A DNA stretch of 64,000 nt. Source: Tricholoma matsutake (taxonomy: Eukaryota; Basidiomycota; Agaricomycetes; Agaricales; Tricholomataceae). Shown here piece after piece: positions 23,430-35,915 of this stretch; the stretch's first letter is position 1; each line of letters opens with the position of its first letter. The translations under genes and the position numbers were made by a program. The DNA lies in assembly GCA_026075535.2 (NCBI GenBank), contig AP026539.1:9796001-9860000 (forward strand). Direction: 5' to 3'. Below the pieces are notes generated by a model. The model had not been told where the DNA came from and made no database searches. It saw only the letters and a program-made list of their open reading frames with translations.

Positions 23430-24593
23430 TGATGTTGCTCAACCCGGAAACCCAAACAAAACCCACAAAAGGCTTCGGATGGTATAACACGAGTCAGAGG
23501 AAGAATGGGAGGCCCTCTAGATGTCACCTGTCAGACCGACCATCAAATGGTCATAAAACAACTGCTTGTCGAAGCAGTTCGAGGCTAAAAGGATGATTTT
23601 CGAGGTGTTGCAATGATTTTCGAGACTTTGCGATGATTTTCGAGATGTCGCAATATTTTTCAAAGAGGTTTCGAGGAACTTCGAGTGCACAGATATGTTC
23701 GGATGCAAGATCGGGGGACTAGACGGGTAGTAGAAGTGACAAAAAGGCTAATCAAGGGAAGCGAGAGCGAAAATAGCATAATACAAGGAATTTTGAGGAA
23801 TTTTGAGGAAGTTTAGCGTAAAACACCAAACTTCGGACTGAATAAGACTAAACTGTACTCTCAAATCACTGTGATCTGGGAGGAAGATGACGACTTTCTT
23901 ATTTTTTCTTTGTATCTAGTACATCTTTTTATATAAAATAAAGAAAGTACCTAAAAAGGCTAGAGAACATGTGTAGAACATGAGGCAAAAGATATGAGTT
24001 AAGGCACAAGGCCAAAAAGGAGACTGGAATCCGAACAAGAAAGATATATATCATATGATGAAAGAGTAATAAAGGGTATAGAACTAAAAGGGGACTGTCC
24101 TTTGTGTATAAACTGCACTAAGTCTCGCAATAATGCATCCAGCAGGTTCTGTGTGCGATAGGGACTTGGAATGAGGCTGACCTACTATCAGCAAGTTTGA
24201 GCACGAGTTGGAATACTTCCTGGCGCATGTTATTCCACCATATAGATAACAAATGCAGCACCCAATGTCGCTCGCAGTCTCTTGATATCGATTGATAACA
24301 CTCGACGATGCTTGATGATGTTCGATTGCATTCGATACGATGCTCGACCGCATTCAATGATGCTTGACTGCATTCGACGATGCTCAATCACGTTCGATAC
24401 GATGCTCGACCACATTCGACGATGTTCGATCACATTCGATACGATGCTCAATTGCGTTCGACGTGATATCGCGCTTGGTAGACTTGGTCGGGAGTGGTCG
24501 CACTGCTTCTGGGACCTCGTGCGAGTTATCCGATGTGATTAGAATGTGGTCAAAATGGTGAATCAGCCTTTGAGCCGAGGAGACAACCTATCA
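23430..24593 (+). repeat. repeat E, copy 1: TGAT...ATCA LTR-like element in Gypsy-B
   Basis: Alignment with the intact sister region in Gypsy-C shows 1164 extra bases here, starting TGATGTTGC and ending CTATCA, flanked by TCAC on the left and TCGT on the right. The empty-site sequence fits a 4-bp duplication TCGT with two later changes. It is non-coding and holds two blocks of degenerate tandem repeats: a motif like GATTTTCGAGATGT (23590-23660) and one like CGATGCTCGACCACATT (24290-24470). TG..CA ends and the short duplication suggest a solo LTR of an unknown family. Confidence 0.7.
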
Positions 24594-24599
24594 TCGTGT

Positions 24600-27500
24600 T
24601 ACGTGCTTGCTTACAATTCTCTTCGGGTTCTCACAAATTATTTTTGTCGGTATAGTTTTTCCACTTAATTAAGAACTCCAATTTGTTCCGTTGAAGACAT
24701 GAGTCTAGAATTTCTTCAACTACGTATTCTGGAGCACCTTGTACTATTATTGGAGGTTGTGGAGTAGTTTGTTGGCCAGGAATAGTGGGTGGGCGGTAAG
24801 GGCATAGGCAGGATATGTTAATCTCGGGATCAATCTTGAATGATCAGGGTAATTTTAGCACTACCACATTAGGCAAGATCACTTTAGAGATTGCATATGG
24901 GCCAACTTAGTTTCCTTGAAGGTTGTGGAATATTGAGGTCCTTAGTACTTAGCCACACCAAGTCACCAACTTTGTACTCTGGAGCGCGTGCTCAAGTATG
25001 ATCTGTGTGTCGCATCATGTCATCACATGCTTTCTTCAATGCCGCCTCTGCTTCTTCTTGTACCTTTTGCATCTTAGATACAAAGTCTTCTACCGACTGT
25101 ACTTTGACTTCCATTCTGGGTTCTACTCCCATGTGAGGATGATATCCATAATTTGCAAAAAAGGGTGACATATGAATTTGGCAATTGCCAGCCATTCGGG
25201 CCAGTCAGTTTGTCAGTAGTTGACAAACATACATAGGTACTGCTCCAACTCCTGATTCATTCTCTCTGTCTGCCAATCAGTCTGTGGGTGATATGCAGTA
25301 GATAATTTAGTTTGAATTCCCAATACATTGTTCAGTTCTCGCATAAATGTGGAAGCAAATTGTGGTCCGCGATTGGAGATAACGGTATTGGGTAACCCAT
25401 GTAACTGCCATACCTGATTTAGATAGAGGCGCGCCAAGCCCAATGATGAGGTTTCTGTAGTAGTAGGAATAATATGGACCTCCTTTGTGAAGCGGTCACA
25501 TACTATGAATATTGCATCGTACCCGTGAGCCTTGGGTAATCCGGTAATAAAATCCACAGATATATCTTGCCATGGTGCTTTAGGTATAGGGTTCAGCATT
25601 AATTTTCCTGCAGGTTTTTCTGGAAATTTCTTCCCCCTCATGCATGTATCACATCCATCCACATACCCCAACACATACTTCAAAATTCCAGGCCACCAAT
25701 AATTTCTCATTACTAATTCCAATGTCTTCCATCTTCCTGGGTGTCCGGCAGTTGGTGTATTATGATGTAGCCGGACGATCTCCCTTCGCAAATCCTGATC
25801 CTTTGGTACATACACTTTTCCTTGAAACAACACCAACCCTTGTTCCTCAGCCCATTCATCTCCTTTAATATTACCTTTCTTCTCTCCATTCAGAGCTTTC
25901 ACGGCTTCCACTACTTCATCGTCCATTTCCAAACATTGTCTGATTTTAGACAACATTTCCATTTCTGAACTATCTATTAATAGATGCCCTTGATGCATAG
26001 CACAAATGCAAAAGTATTCGGGTCTGAGTAAGGTAGCATTCTTATTGTCCTCCTCCACCCCCCTTTTATGATCAATATGTCTCGATAATGCATCTGCTTT
26101 CCTCATTAAGCTTCCCGCTTTGTGGACCAAGTGAAAATTGAAACATGATAGGAATAGTGCCCAACGTGCTTGCCAGCAATTAAGCTTTTTAGCAGACATG
26201 AAGTATTGCAGATTTTGATGATCCATCCAGATCTCAATCTGATGCGTACATCCCTCCAAATAATGCCTCCATGCCTCCAATGCTTGTATTATCCCCAACA
26301 TCTCTTTGTCATGCACATCATAATTCCTTTCCACATCATTCAACCCTTGGGACAGATATGCACAAGGATGCCATTTGTCATCTTTGCACAGCATTGATAA
26401 TACTGCTCCAGTAGCAAAATCAGATGCATCTGATTCCACTCATAAAGGGTGTGTGAAATCCACTGGGGCTAATATTGGTCCCTCCACAAACTTCCTCTTC
26501 AACTCCTCAAATGCTGTCTGCTGCTGCTCTCCCCACCTCCACACTACTCCCTTTTGCATAAGGTTATGTAAGGGTGCGGCAATTTTAGAAAAATTGTGCA
26601 CAAAGCAACAATAATAATTTGTGAGTCCCAAGAAGGCTTGAACCTCCTTGACATGGGTGGGTGCAGGCCAATCGGTGATCACCTGTACCTTGATCAGATC
26701 CATTTTGATCCCGTCAGGGTTGATCAATAATCCTAGGAACTCAATCTCGCTTGTCCCAAACACACACTTTTCTGGTTTCAAAAATAGATCATTCTCTGCT
26801 AACCTCCATAGCACCTCCTGCACTATTGCCTCATGATTTTCTTCATCCTCCGTGAATATCAGAATGTCATCAATAAATATTATTACCATGCCTTTGTCTA
26901 TTACGTCCTTGAAAATGTTGTTCATCATATTTTGGAAGGTCGGGGGACTATTAGTCATCCCGAAAAACATGACAAGTGGCTCAAAGGATCCTCGATGCAT
27001 GGCAAATGCGGCCTTCCACTCATCTCCTTTCTTTATTCATACATTGTTGTATCCCCATCGTAAATCCAATTTTGTAAAGACCTTGGCTTTTCCCACCTTG
27101 TCAATTATTTCTGAGATCAATGGCAGGGGGTATGCGTTCTTCACTGTCCACTCATTCAGGTACCTATAATCTGTACACATCCTCTTCCTTTGGTCTTTCT
27201 TTGGCACGAAGAATATTGGTGACGTCTGTGGTGATTTAGAAGGTCGTATGTATCCTTTGTGCAATTGCTCCTTCAGGAATGCATCCACTTCTTCTTGTTC
27301 CATTGGAGATAATGGATATACCTTCAACTTCTTCGGCACAAACCCTGGCTTCATCTCAATTGCATGATCCCATGGCTTCTGCACTGGCATTTGCTCAGAC
27401 TCCTTCTTCTGGAACACTGACAGATATTCATGATACACTTTTGGCACCCACTCCTCCACTGGCTTCTCCACCTTCACAATATTCTTGTCCCATGACTGTC

Positions 27501-28250
27501 CTCCATGAATTGCTCTAAAGGTTTGCTTCTGCTCTTCTTTCTTGATCATGACCAGAACTTCCTCATTTGGCATTTCCTCATCCTCCACTTCCTCCATTGT
27601 AACAGAATACTTCCTCGCATGTTCTTTCTCTTTCTTTTTCCTTTTCTCCTTCTTCATCTTCCTCCCATACACATTACATTCCTTAGGACAACGAGTCATT
27701 TGTACTTTCCCAGTTTTCCAATCAATTTCAGGATTATGCTTCCATAACCATGGACATCCTATTATTAGATTGGTTTTCCCAAGATCGCACACTTCGAATA
27801 CGGCTTGCTCCTGATGCTCCTGATACTTTAGTACCATAGTCACCTCCTCCTTGATAGTTCCTCCATGATTGACTGTTCCATCAATATTGTACACCATTAT
27901 AGGTTGCACCAGCTTGCGTGTGTTAATACCATTTCCAGTAATTAAGGACCAATTAATAAATAATCCTGTAGCACCACTATCAAGCAACGCTTCCACATCA
28001 ATCGCTGCATGCGTGTCCACTGTCTTCAGTCCCACAGTCAAGGTGATTTCAGGTTCTATTCATGCAGAGCAAATAAAGAATTTAGGGGTTTTTGGAAATG
28101 ACGCATGACAATTTTCTTTGTCACATGATTGACAACAGTTGTACTCCTCTTTGTCACATGAGTCAGAACGGTTGTACTCCTCCTCAATTTCCTTTTCTGA
28201 TTTACTCTGGGTTTCCTCGGATACTAATACATTGTAACGATTCTGGGTCA
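24600..28250 (-). pseudogene. Gypsy-B pol relic (PR-RT-RH-IN-chromodomain)
   Basis: From right to left: a linker starting MVTQNRYNVLVSEETQ (28254), protease [12 protein letters not shown] near 27980, reverse transcriptase with [14 protein letters not shown] and FIDDILIF (26880), RNase H (VESDASDFATGAVLS, IWMDHQNLQYF), integrase zinc region (LHHNTPTAGHPG, CDTC) and core (ISVDFITGLP). The second catalytic Asp is Asn in both this copy and Gypsy-C (ISNRGPQF instead of SDRGPQF). The third motif also reads QTDWQTERMNQ. A chromodomain relic lies beside E1. In-frame TGA codons occur near 28058, 27037, 26440 and 25213; several are shared with Gypsy-C. The element is dead. Confidence 0.9.
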
Positions 28251-28255
28251 CCAAT

Positions 28256-28657
28256 TGTTAGGAAACCACCCCATTACCTAATAAAATTTCATTTTTATTT
28301 TATTATGTCAAATTATGCTACATGACGCCAAATGATGCTACACTTTGATAGCATGAGAATTTTATTTTGCATGCATCAAAATATATGCGCATGTATGGGT
28401 GCATCGGTAACAACAATGTACAATATATGTAACATAGTATATAAACCCTAAATATATGCCTAGGGGACCCCAGTTGTGTTCTCTTAGGTATTCCACCTAT
28501 GTTTTTGGTGTGAAAGGCCTATCTCAACAAACTCACCTATTAATAACCCCTCACATCAAGACTGTCGGTTCCCCCATCATGAGCGTGGATCCTGCCCCCT
28601 TCTTGTAGAGAGAACCTGCACGGTCTTAGCTAGCAGATAGTGGGTGTCGCCCTAACA
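28256..28657 (+). repeat. Gypsy-C 5' LTR (402 bp) with TATA box
   Basis: Starts TGTTAGGAAACC, ends CGCCCTAACA. TATATAAA at 28438-28445 precedes AGTTGTGTTCT at 28472-28482, the inferred transcript start. Confidence 0.92.
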
Positions 28658-28659
28658 GA

Positions 28660-28670
28660 AGAACACAACT
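28660..28670 (+). promoter_or_regulatory. Gypsy-C self-priming site
   Basis: AGAACACAACT, 2 nt after the 5' LTR, is the exact complement of AGTTGTGTTCT in the same LTR (28472-28482), 34 nt after the start of the TATA box. This is the arrangement of Tf1/sushi elements, where the transcript's 5' end folds back as primer. Confidence 0.75.
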
Positions 28671-29143
28671 TCCCATATCAGTGCGCCTTCTCTTACTTGT
28701 GCATACGTCATTGTTTCACTGTGCCACATCTGATTACTCATCCTTTTGGCATGAGCCGGAAGTACTTGTACATACATAATCTACCTTTTCTTTCATAAGC
28801 CAATGCCAGGCCTTGCCTTATATTGCGACTGCCAGTGATTGAGAGGCAGCACTCATCATTAGGACAGCTGCAACCAGACAACCAATTGGATCTGGTTTAG
28901 TTACGATTTACATCACTCTATTCAGACAACTATTTTAGTTACAAGCTGAATTCAGTGTTATCTCTGAGATCAGGCACTGTTGGAAGAGTTATTGATCTGA
29001 AGTGTCAAATTAGGCGCCTGACGAATGACAAACCATTGACAAACCATTGACAAACCATCACGTGACCCGTAAACGTTTGGAGAGGTCCCAAAGAACCAAT
29101 CTTGAAATTGTCAAAGAAGTGATTCATCACAGATTCTACAATT

Positions 29144-30241
29144 ATGTCCAAACCTTCAACTTCTAATCCCGGCCCTAATCCTGTTCCCATACCAACACTA
29201 GAGGTGAAAATTGATGCACTTACAGTGCAAATGTCCCAATTAGTGTCAGTGTTGGCAGCATCACAGCCCAAACAAGTGGAAGTACAGCCAGAGACAACAG
29301 GAGAAAGAGATGATGAGATGGAGGAGATGGTGGAGTGGATGTCGCAGGAGGATGAGATGGCAGAGAAATCCGGAAATGGAAAAGCACGCTTACCTAAGTA
29401 CACATCCCCACAAATCTTTGATGGTACCATGGAGAATACAAAATCCTTCATCAGCTCTATAGTATTGTACATCCATGGGAGGAAGCCAGAGTTTCATACA
29501 GCCGAGTCTAGGATTATGTTTGCTCTCTCATACATTCAGGGGGGGAAAGCACAGTTCTGGAGAAACGAGGTTATTAATCAAATTGTTGCGGGAAATAAAC
29601 CATTTGCAACCTTCAAGGAAGTTCTGGAGAGATTGGAGGCACAGTTTAGAGACCCTAATCCAAAGGCAACAGCCAATGCTAAATTAAAGACCATGCGCCA
29701 AGGTTCCCTAATGGCGGATGAATTTATTTTGCAGTTCAAAGCAGAAGGTTCACAAATGGATATGGGAGAAGCCGCATTGGTAGAGTTTTTGAAAGCAGGA
29801 TTAAATCCCTCTTTATTCAAGTCTATCTACCGACTACCTTCTATGCCAGAGAAGATGGACAAGTGGTATAATTGGGCAATGCGCCTTGACTGGCAATATT
29901 GGCAGGAACAGGCAGAGTCAAAGTTGATGTACGGAAGTAGTAAATTTGGAAAGTCATCAGGAGGAAAGTCTGAGAAAGGAAAGGCACCTCAGGTGCAAGC
30001 TCCGAGGGCACAGCCACCAGCCATGGCAGTGACACCTATAGTTACAGAGTCAGCAGCACCAGCAGAGGCAATGGAGGTTGATCAAGCAGGGAGACAAGCC
30101 CCACTTAAATGTTTTAACTGTGGGCAGTTAGGACACATTTCTAGGAATTGTAGGCAGAAAAGAAAGATTAGGGAAGCTACAATCAAGGAAGTGAAGCTGG
30201 AGGAAGGCAAGCAGAAGAATTTTGTGGAAGAGTCCCAGTGA
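29144..30241 (+). CDS. Gypsy-C Gag, intact ORF
   Basis: A single open frame of 365 residues. The N-terminus is Pro/Ser-rich, followed by an acidic stretch (RDDEMEEMVEWMSQEDEM, residues about 52-69), then the capsid-like retrotransposon Gag domain (about 85-250, with GRKPEFHTAESRIMFALSYI and LMADEFILQFKAEGSQMDMG). The C-terminus carries a CCHC zinc knuckle, CFNCGQLGHISRNC, at about residues 324-337, which binds RNA in the particle. It ends at TGA 30239-30241, just upstream of the pol linker in another frame, so pol would need a frameshift or reinitiation. The remarkable point is that it is open while the pol of the same element is full of stops, and that about 900 nt are identical to the Gypsy-B gag. 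Confidence 0.9.
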   Translation: MSKPSTSNPGPNPVPIPTLEVKIDALTVQMSQLVSVLAASQPKQVEVQPETTGERDDEMEEMVEWMSQEDEMAEKSGNGKARLPKYTSPQIFDGTMENTKSFISSIVLYIHGRKPEFHTAESRIMFALSYIQGGKAQFWRNEVINQIVAGNKPFATFKEVLERLEAQFRDPNPKATANAKLKTMRQGSLMADEFILQFKAEGSQMDMGEAALVEFLKAGLNPSLFKSIYRLPSMPEKMDKWYNWAMRLDWQYWQEQAESKLMYGSSKFGKSSGGKSEKGKAPQVQAPRAQPPAMAVTPIVTESAAPAEAMEVDQAGRQAPLKCFNCGQLGHISRNCRQKRKIREATIKEVKLEEGKQKNFVEESQ

Positions 30242-30283
30242 AGGTTTCCCCATTGGTGACCCAGAATCGTTACAATGTATTAG

Positions 30284-30907
30284 TGTTAAGACTATAGGTC
30301 CTTACTCGACCTGTTCTTTGTCTGGTTCAAGTAGGAGGCTTTCCTACCAGTTCAGGCTCTTAGCCTACGCTTGGGTACTTCCTCAAGCGATCACGGTCGT
30401 TCGTACTCAGAGGCTTTCTGAGTACACCGTCGGTTTGTGTATCACAGTCAGAGGCTTTCTGACTGTCGAGTTTGAGTATATCACAACTAAGGGGCTTCCT
30501 TAGTTGTCAAGTGTTCGGATTGAGTCTAGGACCATTGGTTGAATTAGGTCAAGCTGAGCTTTACACAGAGTATGACTACAACTTATATATGGTTCTGGAA
30601 CTACCTATCGTCCAATCGGAAAGAGAGATCCTTGTCAAGTAAATATAGGAAGAACAATAAGCCATGAGTCATCTGATGTCATGGAATGCTGTGGCGCAGC
30701 ATGTAGAAAGACAATAGAAGATGAGCCTCCTGTCAAGCATGAGGTGTCCGATGTCATGGACCCGATGTCAAGGATCCGATGTCAAGGAAGTTGCGGAACA
30801 GCATGTTGATCGGTGGGAGTCGAGCATTGAGGCGTCTCCCGGAATGAGTCAAGTCAAGGAAAAATGAAGTGCCCATACTTGCGGGTTGCTGTAGACAAAT
30901 CATAACA
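30284..30907 (-). repeat. Gypsy-D 3' LTR (624 bp)
   Basis: Pairs with 37058-37692; differences are mainly C/T or G/A at CpG plus one 11-bp indel near 30660. Contains short hairpins of the type AGGAGGCTTTCCT and AGAGGCTTTCTGA. Confidence 0.92.
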
Positions 30908-30967
30908 TCGCCTCCTGTCTATCTTCAAAGTCACCGACTTTGACTTCAAACCATTCTCCCTGCCCTC

Positions 30968-31693
30968 CTACATTTCCCCGTAGGGTTCCCTGGTCATATT
31001 CGCTATCACTTCATCATTGAAGTCATCATATCCTGCCTCGAGGAAGTCCTGCCATCTCCATTCCTCCTCCTGTTCTTTCTGCTGCCTTGTCAGGCAGTCG
31101 GGGCTGTAGTGCCCGGGGCCTCGTCGTTTGCAGTACCTGCAGATGTGTTTCTGGCAGATGAGGCCGAAATGTCCGATCTGGTGGCAAATGAAGCATCTGG
31201 CGCTCCTCATGTGGGGAGGGGACCATGGTGGTTGGGTTGATCGAGGTTCGGGTTCTGGCGTTGTGAGGTCGATGATTGTTAGGGAGGTGTTCGTCTGGTT
31301 GCTCGTAGAAGGGGAGGTGTTTCCAGAGGTGGTGTGTGTTGTCTTTTTGTTTTTCTGCCCATTGTAGGGCGAGGGAGAGTTTCGTCGATGTCTGAGGTGA
31401 TCTGTGGAGGTATGAGGGTTTCTTTCAACCGCTCTCATTCTGTCTGACTGTACGTTGGCCATGTCTTGGATAGCCTGTTCGATACCGAGGTCATCAGCAT
31501 CGTTCATGGCTTCTTCTAGGTTCCTCTTCATTCAGTCGATTGTGCTCTGATAGTAGAAGCATATTCTCGTGAGATGATATCTAGCTGGGTCGTGGGCGAG
31601 GTGGGTGTGGAGGGTGTCGATGTTTGATGGGTCTCGTAAAAATTGTTTGGTAAAACGTCATTTGGGGGGTATGACGGGTGTCTGCTCTGCCAT
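30968..31693 (-). pseudogene. Gypsy-D accessory ORF after pol, tandem zinc knuckles
   Basis: A frame of 242 codons runs from ATG 31693 to the stop at 30968, interrupted only by TGA at 31660-31658 and 31534-31532. It begins about 30 nt after the pol stop, in another frame. The first third has FLRDPSNIDTLHTHLAHDPA and a helix ending MKRNLEEAMNDADDLGIEQA. The middle is Ser/Thr/Asn-rich. The last third has two Cys/His clusters: CFICHQIGHFGLIC (CCHC zinc knuckle) directly followed by HICRYCKRRGPGHYSPDC. The C-terminus is acidic/aromatic (EEEWRWQDFLEAGYDDF). A nucleic-acid binding or Gag-like helper role is conceivable. Standard Gypsy elements lack an ORF here; I recall similar mushroom proteins next to Gypsy pol but no known function. 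Confidence 0.75.
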
Positions 31694-31722
31694 GTTGGGG
31701 TGTGGGTTCTGATCCTGGGGGT

Positions 31723-34700
31723 TCACAGCTGTCGTTGTTGTTTATATGCGTTCAGGATCTTCTTGGCATGTTTCAGGTTCCCCTCGGGTTCCCATGAGTT
31801 TTCCGAGGTCGGGTATCCGACCCACTTCACTAAGAAGTGCGTGGTCCTGCCCTTCTTCTTATGTCCGATGATCGCTTCCACCTCATACTCCGATTCACCT
31901 TCTATTAGGTCCGGCAGAGGTTTTGGGAAGTTTGGACCATGGGTCTCGGTTTCTTTATATGGGGTGAGGAGTGCCACATGGAATACCGGGTGTATTTTCC
32001 ACTGGTTCGGTAGCTTCAGTCGGTAGGAAAGGGGGCTTAGAACCTTCTCGATGGAGAATGGTCCTTCTCTTTTGGGTGTGAGTTTCTTTGTCGCATGCGT
32101 CGTTTTGAGGTTCTTTGCTTCTAGCCACACCCTGTCTCCCTCTTTGAATGGCGTGAAGTGCTGTGTAGTCCTTTCTGCCATCAGCTGTCTGGCTAACTCG
32201 TGAGTTGCTTTTGCTTCATCTCGGGCCCGTTGCAGCACAACTATTTGTTTCTCTATGGCCGGTATGTTTGTTTTCAGGTATGGGAGTGGGATCGCCTTTG
32301 GTTCATAGCCCATCATCAGGTAGAACGGGGAGCTTTTCTGGGTGGAGTGCATCCTTTGGTTGTGTGTGAACTCTGCTGTTGGAAGGAAGTGCTTCCATTT
32401 CTCTTGGTTGTTCGAGCAGAAGATCCACAGGTAGACTTCTACTTCTTGATTTACCCGTTCTGTTTCTCCGTTGGTCTGAAGGTGGTATGCCATACTCATT
32501 GCCAGCTTAATTCTGAGCAATCTTCCTAACTCTTGGAATAGCTGCAAGGTGAATCTGGGGTCCCTGTCCGATATAATTTTGTCTGGAAGGCCGAACCATT
32601 TGTAGATGTGATCCAGATAGAGGGTCGCTGCTCCCAGTGCATTGATTGTCTTCTTGCAAGGGATGAAAATTACCCCCTTCGTAAGCCCATGGTCCACCAC
32701 GACCATGAGTGCATCATAACTGTCAGACTCCGGTAGGTCAGTTATGAAATCGGTCGTTACCATCGCAAATGGCCTTGTCGCTTCAGATTTGATTGGTTGT
32801 AGGGGTGGTGTTGTCGGGTGGGTGTTGACCTTCATCTGCTGGCATGTAGCGCATCCAGTGATGTAGTTCTTGATGTACGTCATCATTCCTGGCCACCAGT
32901 AGTCCCTCCTAACCATTTCGGTTGTCTGCCATTGTCCTGGGTGTCCGCTGGTTACCCCTTCGTGGTATTTCTGTACCAGCTTCTTTTGTATGTCCCCGTT
33001 GTCAGGGACGTAGCATCGATTTCGGAAGAATAGAAGGCCGTCCTCGATTTTCCAGTCTTCTAATGCTGACTTTATTGGCGGTGCTCCTTGGGTCTTTAGC
33101 GCTTCAATCGCGCTCTTCACCAGGTCATCTTTCATGATGCTCCCTGCAAGCAGGTCATGTATTTCGGTGTCAATGAATTTCACAAATACCGTTTCAGGTA
33201 ACATTGTGATATCTTCGTTGTCATTGTCTTCTTCCGGTACGTGGTCGGCCCTTCGTGATAAAGCATCACTTTGCACCATTTGAGATCCGGGCACATGAAC
33301 AAGCTGTAATTCGAATTCTGACAAGAATAAGCTCCATCTTGCCTGTCTCCTGTTTAGTTTCTGTGCCGTTCGGAAGTATGTCAGGTTCTTGTGATCCAAG
33401 AGGATTACTACTGGGTGTTCTGAACCCATCAGGTAGTGCCTCCAGGTTTCTAGCGATCGTACTATCACGAGTAGTTCCCTGTCCTAGATTTTGTAGTTTC
33501 GTTCCATTGGTGTCAATGCATGTGATATATATCTGCATGGGTGCCAATCTCCATTCGTGTCTCTTTGTCTCAGCACTCCTCCTGTTGCATGTTTTGAGGT
33601 GTCTGATTCAATTGTGAATGGTTTTGTCGGGTCTGGCATCAGCAGTACCGGTGCTTCTGCGAATTTCTTTTTCAGCGTCTGAAAGGCATTTTCGCATTCA
33701 GTTGTCCAGTCAAACATCTTGTTCTTCTTTGTTAGTTCATTAAGCGGCCTGCTTGTCTCCATGAAATGTCCGATGAACTTCCTGTAGAAGTTCCCAAATC
33801 CTAGGAAGGACCTAACCACTTTTACGTTTGTCGGGGTGGGCCAATCTTGTATACCTGCCAGCTTTGTGTTGTCCATTGCAATCTCGTTGGGTCAGATGAT
33901 CAGACCCAAAAATTCCACTTTGTGGGTGTTGAATTTGCACTTCTCTGGTTTCAGGTATAGGTCGTTTTCTGCTAGTCTTTGCAGCACCCTTCTTGTCCTT
34001 TCCTGGTGTTCGTTCTGGTCCTTGGAGAATATCAGGATGTCGTCCATGTAAATCACGAGCCATCCTTCTCCGATCATGTCGCGGAAAATCTCGTTCATCA
34101 TTGCCTGGAATGTTGCTGGTGAGTTACATAATCCGAAGAACATCACCGTTGGTTTGAACAGCCCTCTGTTTGTCTTGAAGGCTGCCTTCCACTGATCGCC
34201 ATCTTTGATCCTGACATTGTGGTATCCCCATCGGATGTCTAACTTTGTGAACCATTTTGCCCCTCTTAGCCTGTCCAACAGGTCTCCTACCAGTGGTAGC
34301 GGGTAGGTGTTCTTGATTGTGCCGTTATTCAAGTACCTGTAATCCTGGCATGGTCTCAGGGCATCCGTGTCCTTCTTCGCGATGAAGAAGAATAGCGATG
34401 CCATGGGCAATTTTGATGGTCGAATGTATCCTTTCTTCAGGCTTTCATCGAGGAACTCATCGAGTTTCCTCTGTTCTGCCGGTGAGAGTGGGTATACCTT
34501 GCAATCTTTTGCCACAAAGTCCAATTTGAGGTCTATCACATGATCCCAGGATCTTGATTCTGGGAATCTTTCTGATGCTTCCTTCTCAAATATCCATCGG
34601 TACTCTTTGTATTGCTCTGGGAGTAGTTCGTCCAGGGTCTTCCATTCCAGGTCTCCTTCCTTTTGATGCGCCAGGTGCTGTGAGACCGATGTCTTTGCCC

Positions 34701-35898
34701 TAATCCAGACGTTCTGCCCATAGACGTATCACGGTGTTCCTTTTGCCTTTACAAGTCGGGAGATCTTCTTTGTCAATTGGGAGTACGAGTATCTTGGCTC
34801 GTCGTACTCTTCTGTCAGCGGGGTTTTCCTTGGTTCGAAAATGCCAATGACGGGTTCTCCTCGGATGTAGGCAATTAGTAGTTCGTCGTCCGCGATCCCT
34901 TGCATGGGTGTCTCCTCCGGTTGTCCTGTTGTCTGTTCCGTTGCCTGTTTGTGGTTTGCCGATGTTGGGTTTTCCTTCCCAGTGCTTTCTTCATCCTGTG
35001 GCCCAATGGGCTCCGCATCCTGAAGAGTTGTGACTGCAATCTCTTTGTCGTTCACTTCTTCTATCGTCGCCCTTCTGGTCTCGGTGGGCATTCTGTTTCC
35101 TCTTGGTTTGGTGTGGAGGGCTCCTCCCATCATCTTTGCCTTGGCGACGATCCTTCGGCATTGCTCAAGCTGTTCTTCTTTCATTGGTGTCTTTGTCTTG
35201 GAAAGGAGTCTTTCTCTTTCCCTGGCAGCTAGCCTCTTGAATTGCGCCCATTGCTCTTCTCTCGTCTTTATTTTGAGATTGATTTTTTCTTTTTCTCTGG
35301 CGACTATTCTTCAGCACCATGCCTGTCGTTCTTCTTTTGTCATGTTGAAGGGGTTCTCCTTCTTTTCAGTTCCCTTCTGGCACCATGATAGGCACCCTTT
35401 GTTGGGTTTCTCGGTTTGCACCCTCCTGATGAGGGTTCTTCCTTTCCCATGTGAGAGTTCTGGGTGACTCTTGTCCTTCGCCCTGAACTGGAAGGTTCCA
35501 GTTCTCCAGTTGATTACTGGGTTAATCTTCCTGAGCCATGGCAGGCCCAAAATGATTGATTCTCCTCCCAATCCCACAATCAGGAAGGTCATCAGGAATG
35601 TTTGCCTGTTGATCGTTAGCGGTCCCCTGGCATATTGGGAGATTTCCCCTTTCTTGTTTGGGGTTCCATCCACATTCTTCACCTTGATGATTCTTTCCAG
35701 GAGGCGCAGTCTGAGTCCATTTTCCTCTGTGAATTTGTGGCTCATGAATACTCCTCCCACTCCTGAGTCGAGTAGGGCTTCGGTTTTGATGACTTTCCTC
35801 CCATCTGCTCCTAGCACTTTGACATCTAAATGCATAGATTGATTCTTCAAAGTGGCTAGTAATACAGAGCTAACGGAAAGTTTGGTGGTACCTGGCAT
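31723..35898 (-). pseudogene. Gypsy-D pol relic (PR-RT-RH-IN-chromodomain)
   Basis: Protease: TEALLDSGVGGVFMSHKF near 35770. A variable, charged linker lies at 35310-34540. Reverse transcriptase: QDYRYLNNGTIKNTYPLPLV, then VIYMDDILIFS near 34030. RNase [17 protein letters not shown] and LLDHKNLTYF. The longest open stretch (33468-31723, 581 codons) holds the end of RNase H, the integrase zinc region (YHEGVTSGHPGQW, CATCQQMK), the integrase core with Asp in TTDFITDLP, Asp in IISDRDPRF and Glu in NGETERVNQE (all three present), and a chromodomain (YEVEAIIGHK, FLVKWVGYPTSENSW). Stops near 35310, 34725, 34535, 33890 and 33480 break the frame. It is the best preserved integrase among the Gypsy copies here. 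Confidence 0.9.
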
Positions 35899-35915
35899 CG
35901 AGGCAGGCCACCTCT

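Noticed and set aside
23590..24470. CRISPR-like array in repeat E
   Set aside because: The units are degenerate and directly adjacent without unique spacers, and the genome is eukaryotic. It is a minisatellite-like field inside an LTR-like element.
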